This document shows positions 58,855 through 64,000 of a stretch of DNA of 64,000 nt, one piece after another; positions within the stretch are counted from its first letter, which is position 1; every line of letters begins with the position of its first letter. The notes beneath the pieces are model-generated. The model was not told where the DNA came from. It made no database searches and saw only the letters and a program-made list of their open reading frames with translations. The position numbers were made by a program, and so were the translations under genes. Source of the DNA: Methylacidiphilales bacterium (GTDB lineage Bacteria; Verrucomicrobiota; Verrucomicrobiia; Methylacidiphilales; UBA1321); the NCBI GenBank assembly GCA_026225555.1, contig JAMFSY010000089.1:1-64000 (forward strand). The letters run 5' to 3'.

Positions 58855-61386
58855 TTGAACCCCGCGTCCCTTCCCATCATCTCCCTGCGCGCCGATCTCG
58901 CACGGGTATTGCGCGAACAAAATCGCGTCATCCTGCAGGCCCCGACCGGCTCGGGTAAATCGACCCAGGTTCCGCAATTTCTCCTCGATGACGGACTGGT
59001 CGGCGAGGGCCGCATCGTCGTCCTTCAGCCGCGTCGCATCGCGGCCCGTATGCTGGCCAAACGGGTGGCGGAAGAGCGGCGCGTCGCCCTCGGCACCGAA
59101 GTGGGTTTCCACTATCGCCTGGAAAACGTCTCCAGCCGCGACACCCGCATCCTCTACGTCACGGAAGGCATTCTCCTGCGCCAGATGCAGGAAAATCAGG
59201 CTCTTCCCGGCGTCACCGCGCTGGTCTTCGATGAATTCCACGAGCGTCATCTGGAAGGCGATCTGGCGCTCGCCCGTGCCCGGCAAATCCAGCAGACCAC
59301 GCGTCCCGATCTCAAGATCGTTGTCATGTCGGCCACGTTGGAAACGGCGTTGCTGACCGAATATCTCGCGCCTTGTGAAGTGCTGGAGTCGATGGGCAAG
59401 ACCTTCCCGGTCACGGTCGAGTATCTCCCGAAACCCGACGAAGCGCCCGTGTGGGAGCTCGCCGCCGAGGCTTGCGAACGCGCGTTGAATTCCGGTCGCT
59501 GTCCCGAAGGCGACATTCTCATCTTCATGCCCGGCGCATACGAAATTCAGCGCACGCTCAACGCCGTACGCGAGAGCCTGGGCTCGCGCGATTTCGCCTT
59601 TCACGCCTTGCATGGCGAGCTCCCGCCCGCCGAGCAGGACGCTGCTGTCTCGCCGAGCGCAAAGCGGAAAGTCATCGTCTCCACCAATGTCGCGGAAACC
59701 TCGCTTACCATCGACGGAGTGCGCGTGGTGATCGACGGCGGCCTGGCCCGTGTCGCGCGCTTCGACCCGCATCGCGGGATCAACACGCTCCTGATTGAGA
59801 AGATCAGCCGCGCCTCCGCGCAACAACGGCTTGGCCGCGCGGGCCGCACCGCGCCCGGCCATGGCATCCGGCTTTGGACCGAGCGGGAGCACGAACAGCG
59901 CGCCGCGCAGACGTTGCCGGAAATCCGTCGCCTCGAACTCAGCGGCGCGCTGCTCACGCTCAAGGCGAGTGGCATCGCGGACCTCGAGCATTTCCCCTGG
60001 GTCGAAGCGCCGGAGCCGAAATCGTTCGCCCGCGCCCGGCAGCTTTTGCAGGACCTCGGCGCGTTCGATCATCAGGAAGCGCTCACCAAAACGGGGCGGC
60101 GGATGGCCTCGTTTCCGGCGCATCCGCGCTTTGCCCGCATGTTGCTCGCGGCGCATGAACTCGGTTGCGTTCGCGCCGCCGCGTTGATCGCCGCGCTTTC
60201 GCAAAGCCGCTCCATTCTCGTGCGCAGCGAGGGCAAGCGGATGGACGAGACGCGCGAAGACGTGCTCGGCGGCGAGCCCTCGTCCGATTTCTTTCTCCTC
60301 ATGCGCGCCTGGCGCTATGCCCAGCAGAATCAATTCGATCCGCAACGCTGCCGCACACTCGGCATCCACGGCGGTTCCGCGCGGGAAGTCGCCGGAACGT
60401 TGGAGCAGTTGCTCCGCCTGGCCGAACGCGCGGGACTGGATGTGTCGGACAAGCCCGCCGAGTCGGAGGCGATCCAGCGTTGCATTCTCGTCGGTTTCTC
60501 GGATCAACTGGCCCGCCGGGTTGATCAGGGCACCCTGCGCTGCCGCCTCATCCATCACCGGACCGGCGAACTGGCCCGCGAGAGCGTGGTGCGCAAAAGC
60601 GACCTGTTGGTCGCGGCGGAGATCCGTGAGGTGCAATCGCGCGACGAATTGCGCGTCCTGCTCAGCCAGGCCACCGCGGTCGAGGAGCCATGGCTGCGCG
60701 AGGCCTTCCCCGACGATTTCACCGAGGGAGAGGAAACGCTTTTCGACTCCAACGTTCGCCGGGTCATGACGCGGCGCACCCGCCTCTTTCGCGATCTCAT
60801 CCTCGACTACACCGAGCATGACGCCACCGATGCCGAGGCTGCGGCGCGCCTGCTCGCCGAGGAGGTTCTCGCGGGCCGTTGCCCGCTCAAGAATTGGGAC
60901 GACGCGGTGGAACAATGGTTCGTGCGGCTCGAATGTCTGCGCGGCTGGATGCCGGAGCTCGACCTGCCCGCCGCCGATGAGGAGGCGAAGAGGACCATCA
61001 TCAGCCAGCTCTGCCATGGCGCCTTCACCTACAAGGCCATCAAGGATATCGATGTCTGGCCGATCCTGCGCGATTGGGTCTCGACCCAGGGCCAGCGCTG
61101 GCTCGACCAACTTGCGCCGGAACGCGTGGAACTCCCCGGCGGCCGCAAGGCCCGCGTGATTTACACCGTCGGCAGTCCGCCGATGACCGCCGCGCGTATT
61201 CAGGATTTATACGGCGTCACCAGCCTCACCGTGGCCAAGGGCCGTTCGCCCGTGACCATCCAGATTCTCGCGCCCAACCAGCGCCCGGTGCAGATCACGA
61301 CCGACCTCGCCAATTTCTGGAAGGAAACCTATCCGCAAATCAAAGGGGAACTCCAGCGCCGCTATCCGAAGCACGAATGGCGGTAG
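58855..61386 (+). CDS. hrpB: ATP-dependent RNA helicase HrpB
   Basis: 843 residues, TTG start (TTG AAC CCC GCG). DEAH-box-family helicase: Walker A APTGSGKST near residue 26, DExH box as VFDEFHERHLEGD near 125, SAT as VMSATLET and the C-terminal helicase motif QRLGRAGRTAPG near 325. The HrpB-specific C-terminal domain extends to the end (RTIISQLCHGAFTYKAIKD, PNQRPVQITTDLANFWK). HrpB function is unclear in most bacteria; in spirochaetes it affects gene expression. A long antisense frame over this gene is a codon shadow. Confidence 0.93.
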   Translation: MNPASLPIISLRADLARVLREQNRVILQAPTGSGKSTQVPQFLLDDGLVGEGRIVVLQPRRIAARMLAKRVAEERRVALGTEVGFHYRLENVSSRDTRILYVTEGILLRQMQENQALPGVTALVFDEFHERHLEGDLALARARQIQQTTRPDLKIVVMSATLETALLTEYLAPCEVLESMGKTFPVTVEYLPKPDEAPVWELAAEACERALNSGRCPEGDILIFMPGAYEIQRTLNAVRESLGSRDFAFHALHGELPPAEQDAAVSPSAKRKVIVSTNVAETSLTIDGVRVVIDGGLARVARFDPHRGINTLLIEKISRASAQQRLGRAGRTAPGHGIRLWTEREHEQRAAQTLPEIRRLELSGALLTLKASGIADLEHFPWVEAPEPKSFARARQLLQDLGAFDHQEALTKTGRRMASFPAHPRFARMLLAAHELGCVRAAALIAALSQSRSILVRSEGKRMDETREDVLGGEPSSDFFLLMRAWRYAQQNQFDPQRCRTLGIHGGSAREVAGTLEQLLRLAERAGLDVSDKPAESEAIQRCILVGFSDQLARRVDQGTLRCRLIHHRTGELARESVVRKSDLLVAAEIREVQSRDELRVLLSQATAVEEPWLREAFPDDFTEGEETLFDSNVRRVMTRRTRLFRDLILDYTEHDATDAEAAARLLAEEVLAGRCPLKNWDDAVEQWFVRLECLRGWMPELDLPAADEEAKRTIISQLCHGAFTYKAIKDIDVWPILRDWVSTQGQRWLDQLAPERVELPGGRKARVIYTVGSPPMTAARIQDLYGVTSLTVAKGRSPVTIQILAPNQRPVQITTDLANFWKETYPQIKGELQRRYPKHEWR

Positions 61387-61395
61387 AGATTCTGC

Positions 61396-61425
61396 GAACA
61401 CCCAAGGGCCTGTCTTTGGGTATTC
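61396..61425 (+). terminator. Stem-loop after hrpB
   Basis: GAACACCCAA (61396-61405) and TTGGGTATTC (61416-61425) pair with one mismatch. It lies 10 bases after the hrpB stop and is followed by GATTTATTAG, only weakly T-rich. Confidence 0.4.
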
Positions 61426-61485
61426 GATTTATTAGTTTGAGTTAATTTGTCTTGGTCTGCGGGGTTTTCGCGCCCACGCTTTTTC

Positions 61486-62427
61486 ATGCGCAACTTGCTC
61501 CTCGGGTTGGTCGCCGGTCTCGTGTTGGGTGCCGTTTCCACGTGGGGTTATGAAACCTATCTGGATAAGGGGCCGGAGCTGACCAAAACGCAGACGGATC
61601 TCGATTCGGTCCGGACAAGCCTCGACGCGACGAAACAGCGGGACAAGGAACTGAAGAGCGAGACCGAGGCGATCTCGGCGGAAGTCCAGCAGTTGACCAC
61701 CCGCAATGTGGAGCTCAAGCGGCAACTGGACGACTTGAAAGGTTCGTCGGTAGCCGGTAATGCCGTCGGCACAGAAGCGCCGAATCCGATGGCCGGTTTC
61801 ATCAAGGAGTTTGGCGCCCAGCAGCAGAATCAGAAGTTTCTCCTACTCAAATCCCGCCTGCATCTGACTCCTGAACAGGAAGCGGTCCTCAAGGCGGCCA
61901 TGGATGAGGAGAGTAGGAAAACGGAGGCAATGACGGCCAAGATGCTTCAAGGAGGCAAAATCGATCCCCAAGCCCTGAAGGACGCGGGCAGCGTCAAAAC
62001 GGTCGATCAAACCCTGAAGGAAATCCTCACCCCGGAGCAGGAGACCGCCTATGGCCAGATGCAGGATGATCAGAAGAAGACCAATGCGGAGACCTCGGCG
62101 ACCTTTGAAATGAACCAAGCTGCGCCTATGCTGCAATTGACCGACGCTCAGAAGGACCAGGTTTACTCCGCTCTTTACCAGGTGCAGATCGACAGTCTGA
62201 ATCCCGCTATCGCGAAGAAGATGAGCACCAATCCTGCAGATCCAAGCTTCTATCTCGAGGCTCAGGAACAAGCCAAGGAAGACGCCTTATCGAAGATTCT
62301 CTCGCCGCAGCAACTGGCGACCTACCATCAACAGGCCCAAAGCCAGTTGCAGATGCAAAAGACGATGATGCAAAAGTTCGCACCCGCGACGGCGACGGCG
62401 CCTGCGGCAGGTGCTGCCGCCCCCTAG
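61486..62427 (+). CDS. Membrane-anchored coiled-coil protein of unknown function
   Basis: 313 residues from ATG 61486. An N-terminal signal anchor (MRNLLLGLVAGLVLGAVSTW), a coiled coil (about 30-75: TKTQTDLDSVRTSLDATKQR, ELKSETEAISAEVQQLTTR), then a helical region with two similar blocks containing TPEQEAVLKAAM and TPEQETAYGQMQDDQ, resembling Spy/CpxP-like or zinc-resistance-type periplasmic helical proteins. The Ala/Pro-rich tail is low complexity. Function unknown; cell-envelope role likely. Confidence 0.65.
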   Translation: MRNLLLGLVAGLVLGAVSTWGYETYLDKGPELTKTQTDLDSVRTSLDATKQRDKELKSETEAISAEVQQLTTRNVELKRQLDDLKGSSVAGNAVGTEAPNPMAGFIKEFGAQQQNQKFLLLKSRLHLTPEQEAVLKAAMDEESRKTEAMTAKMLQGGKIDPQALKDAGSVKTVDQTLKEILTPEQETAYGQMQDDQKKTNAETSATFEMNQAAPMLQLTDAQKDQVYSALYQVQIDSLNPAIAKKMSTNPADPSFYLEAQEQAKEDALSKILSPQQLATYHQQAQSQLQMQKTMMQKFAPATATAPAAGAAAP

Positions 62428-62461
62428 ATTGCTTTTCAAACGGTCTTGTCAAAATTGCCGT

Positions 62462-62550
62462 CATCCTGAGCTTGTTGCACACACGTGTGGCAGGATCAGT
62501 TCAGTTGCCTTTTACCGAGGCGAAACTGATCCTTCGACAAGCTCAGGATG
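62462..62550. repeat. 89-bp palindromic repeat, family A copy 2
   Basis: Reverse-complement orientation relative to the copy at 8891-8978. Outer arms CATCCTGAGCTTGT and ACAAGCTCAGGATG, inner segment with AGGATCAGTT and AAACTGATCC. Differences from copy 1 are a handful of substitutions and one inserted base. It directly precedes a family-B repeat, so the 315-base gap between the coiled-coil gene and pyrE holds the two elements and little else. Confidence 0.8.
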
Positions 62551-62600
62551 ACCGACTTTGGAACGGTTATCTAAGTGAAAGCCACTGTGGTAAAAGACAT

Positions 62601-62712
62601 TCCGAGGTAGCCGTCGCACGCCGTGCGATGGAGGAGAGAAGAAAGACTCCCATATCCCGGCTCTTTTGCGAAAAGACACCACCGCACGGCGTGCGGCGGC
62701 TACCACCGAGCC
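62601..62712. repeat. 112-bp palindromic repeat, family B copy 2
   Basis: Ends and length match 58701-58812; the right arm at 62679-62704 is identical, while the left arm carries two substitutions (GTCGCACG and GCGATG). The central 47 bases resemble the reverse complement of copy 1's centre, so this copy is in the opposite orientation. It lies between the family-A repeat and the pyrE end. Confidence 0.85.
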
Positions 62713-62741
62713 GAAGCGTTTCGGGAATTAGACCAAGGAGT

Positions 62742-63272
62742 TTAAGCTCCGGCCTTCTTCAATTCCGACATGGTGAAGAGCGGCTTCAATTCCAACTTTG
62801 CCTCGGCCAGCTTCTCCGGGCCGCCGGACTCGCGGTCGATGACGCAGATGACGGGGCCGAGAATCGCGCCTTCCTCACGCAGAGCCTTCGCGGCATCGAG
62901 AATTGCTCCGCCGGAGGTCACGACATCTTCGACGATAAGCAGCTTGCGACCTTTCACCAGCCCGCCTTCGGCGATTTTGCAGGTGCCGTAATCCTTCGCC
63001 TTTTTACGGATGAAGAGCAGTGGCAGGCCGGTCAATTGGGACAACATCGTGGCGATCGGAATCCCGCCCATCTCCAAACCGGCGAGTGCGTCGATCCCAG
63101 CAGGAACGAGCGGCACCAGGAAGATCGCGATGTGCTTGAGCAATTCGGGGTCGGCCTCGAAGAGATACTTGTCGAAGTATTCATGGCTCTTCGCGCCCGA
63201 GCGAAGGGTGAAGTCGCCGGTGATGTGCGCCGTATCGTAGATGCGGCGCGCCAGCTCGGTCTTATCCGCCAT
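62742..63272 (-). CDS. pyrE: Orotate phosphoribosyltransferase
   Basis: 176 residues from ATG 63272. It joins orotate to PRPP to give OMP in pyrimidine synthesis. The PRPP-binding signature is LLIVEDVVTSGGAILDAAKAL near residue 110; the dimer/base region reads FTLRSGAKSHEYFDKYLFEA near 23. It is short for the family but complete in motifs. Its start overlaps the end of the RidA gene by 11 bases; order in transcription is iscX, ridA, pyrE. Confidence 0.93.
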   Translation of the reverse strand: MADKTELARRIYDTAHITGDFTLRSGAKSHEYFDKYLFEADPELLKHIAIFLVPLVPAGIDALAGLEMGGIPIATMLSQLTGLPLLFIRKKAKDYGTCKIAEGGLVKGRKLLIVEDVVTSGGAILDAAKALREEGAILGPVICVIDRESGGPEKLAEAKLELKPLFTMSELKKAGA

Positions 63273-63672
63273 TTTGCGTCTCCGGGTTGGAGATGCGCAC
63301 ATGCGCGATGACCTCGATTTCGACACGCGCATCGCGCGGCAGCCGGGCGACCTGGACGGTTGAGCGGGCAGGGGGGCGACCGGTGAAGTGCTTTGCGTAG
63401 ACTTCGTTCATGGCCGTGAACTCGTTCATGTCGGCGAGGAAAACGGTGGCCTTGACCACATCGCTGAGATCGAGGTTTTGCGCCTTGAGCAGCGCTTGGA
63501 TGTTGGCGATGACCTGTTCGGTCTGTTCCGTGATGCCGCCGTCGATGAACTTGCCGGTGTCGCGCACGAGCGGAATCTGGCCGGAGAGAAAAACGAAGGA
63601 GCCCGTGGCGATGCCCTGGGAGTAGGGCCCGATGGCGGGCGGCGCATCGGGGGAGCTGATCGCGCTGCTCAT
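63262..63672 (-). CDS. RidA-family enamine/imine deaminase
   Basis: 136 residues. RidA removes reactive 2-aminoacrylate from PLP enzymes. Signature blocks: AIGPYSQGIATGSFVFLSGQIPL near residue 14 (split here: AIGPYSQGI, FVFLSGQI), VVKATVFLADMNEF near 70 and PARSTVQVARLPRDARVEIE near 105, which holds the conserved Arg that positions the substrate carboxylate. Length matches the RidA/YjgF family. It lies between iscX and pyrE with overlapping ends (4 bases with iscX). Confidence 0.93.
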   Translation of the reverse strand: MSSAISSPDAPPAIGPYSQGIATGSFVFLSGQIPLVRDTGKFIDGGITEQTEQVIANIQALLKAQNLDLSDVVKATVFLADMNEFTAMNEVYAKHFTGRPPARSTVQVARLPRDARVEIEVIAHVRISNPETQNGG

Positions 63673-63875
63673 TTGACTTCCTCGTACCAGGCCATCTGGA
63701 TTGATTCGAGGACCGCTTCGTTCGACTTGTCGGGAGAATCCCCGAAGTCCTCGAGCGCGATCACCATTTTATGCAGCTTGGGGAAGCTGAGCTTCAGCGG
63801 ATCCTGATCGGGAAACGTATCGATCAGCGCGTAGGCGATTTCTTCAGTGTCTTTCCAGGTCAATTTATCGGCCAT
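63669..63875 (-). CDS. iscX: IscX-like Fe-S cluster assembly protein
   Basis: 68 residues from ATG 63875. A small acidic protein of the IscX (YfhJ) family: LTWKDTEEIAYALIDTFPDQ, DPLKLSFPKLHKMVIAL, and a C-terminal helix VLESIQMAWYEE. IscX binds IscS and modulates cluster assembly. In E. coli it is in the isc operon; here it is alone, the first gene of a unit with ridA and pyrE, and its end overlaps ridA by 4 bases. An alternative TTG start two codons upstream is less likely. Confidence 0.88.
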   Translation of the reverse strand: MADKLTWKDTEEIAYALIDTFPDQDPLKLSFPKLHKMVIALEDFGDSPDKSNEAVLESIQMAWYEEVK

Positions 63876-63926
63876 CCCCAACGGTTAGCGCGGGGAAGGG
63901 GGGTGTCAATCGTTGGATGGATTATG

Positions 63927-63948
63927 GGGCCGAAGTTCGCTTCGGCCC
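63927..63948. terminator. 9-bp stem with TTCG loop
   Basis: GGGCCGAAG (63927-63935), TTCG, CTTCGGCCC (63940-63948). A perfect hairpin immediately before a family-B repeat and 50 bases upstream of iscX. It could terminate a gene beyond the window edge. Confidence 0.5.
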
Positions 63949-64000
63949 GGTAGCCGCCGCACGCCGTGCGGTGGGGAAGAGAAGAAAAGCTCCCGCGCTC
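63949..64000. repeat. Family B repeat copy 3, cut by the window end
   Basis: The left arm (63949-63974, beginning GGTAGCCGCCGCACG) is identical to the left arm at 58706, and the continuation GGAAGAGAAGAAAAGCTCCC resembles the centre of copy 2, so it has the same orientation as copy 2. The right half lies outside the window. Confidence 0.75.

Noticed and set aside
58840-61110. 756-residue minus-strand open frame opposite hrpB
   Set aside because: Antisense to an intact helicase with all motifs; composition is that of a shadow frame.
58701-64000. CRISPR array in the repeat-rich end of the window
   Set aside because: The repeats are long foldback elements kilobases apart, not short direct repeats with unique spacers, and no cas genes are present.

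Overview
The window is a GC-rich, densely coding bacterial chromosome segment with no rRNA, tRNA or CRISPR array that I can recognise. The gene mix (a GYF-domain/pilin-like protein, a Mu Gam-like protein paired with a small HTH protein, FGE/SUMF1 and GH88 proteins, a lone LptF/LptG-type permease, a single-chain GcvP, a signal peptidase with a long insertion) suggests a Gram-negative heterotroph, and I lean towards Verrucomicrobiota. That placement is inference from gene content, not a measured phylogeny.

Layout. 1-8.8 kb: sugar metabolism and housekeeping (Gfo/Idh/MocA oxidoreductase, DUF218 protein, MFS transporter with nagA, two tandem paralogous secreted proteins of no known family, pyrF, ispE) ending in a Sfp-type phosphopantetheinyl transferase. 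9.2-23.3 kb: the main item, a compact five-gene NRPS/PKS assembly line read as A(Thr)-T / KS-AT / ACP-aminotransferase-luciferase-like monooxygenase-C / A(Gly?)-T / C-[vestigial A]-T-TE. 23.3-27.8 kb: a GntR-controlled catabolic cluster (flavin oxidoreductase, GH88 hydrolase, SDR) with related palindromes upstream of its outer genes. 27.9-32.6 kb: a receiver/pseudokinase/TM/FGE fusion, an ABC exporter, an orphan Phd-type antitoxin and a small basic ORF. 32.8-42.2 kb: acnA, a Gam-like/HTH pair, ribE, a zinc-ribbon protein, rarA and an ECF sigma operon. 42.3-48.7 kb: lptF, a winged-helix-regulated membrane operon containing an orphan IspH C-terminal domain, rmuC and an aldo/keto reductase. 48.8-58.7 kb: lepB-lepA, icd, gcvP, a metallo-beta-lactamase-fold protein lacking its metal ligands, an Rrf2 regulator and rnhA. 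58.7-64 kb: hrpB, a coiled-coil membrane protein and a pyrE-ridA-iscX operon, interspersed with palindromic repeats.

How the genes work together. The NRPS/PKS genes overlap or nearly touch and form one operon behind an AT-rich leader; the upstream PPTase would arm its four carrier proteins. If the modules act in order, a threonyl starter is extended by malonate, the beta-keto group is aminated to give a vicinal diamine, the chain is probably oxidised by the monooxygenase, joined to a glycine-like residue and released by a thioesterase whose nucleophile position is Cys rather than Ser. The last module keeps only the C-terminal rump of an adenylation domain, so its carrier is either charged in trans or skipped. 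Two families of long palindromic repeats (about 88 bp and about 112 bp) lie in the intergenic spaces.
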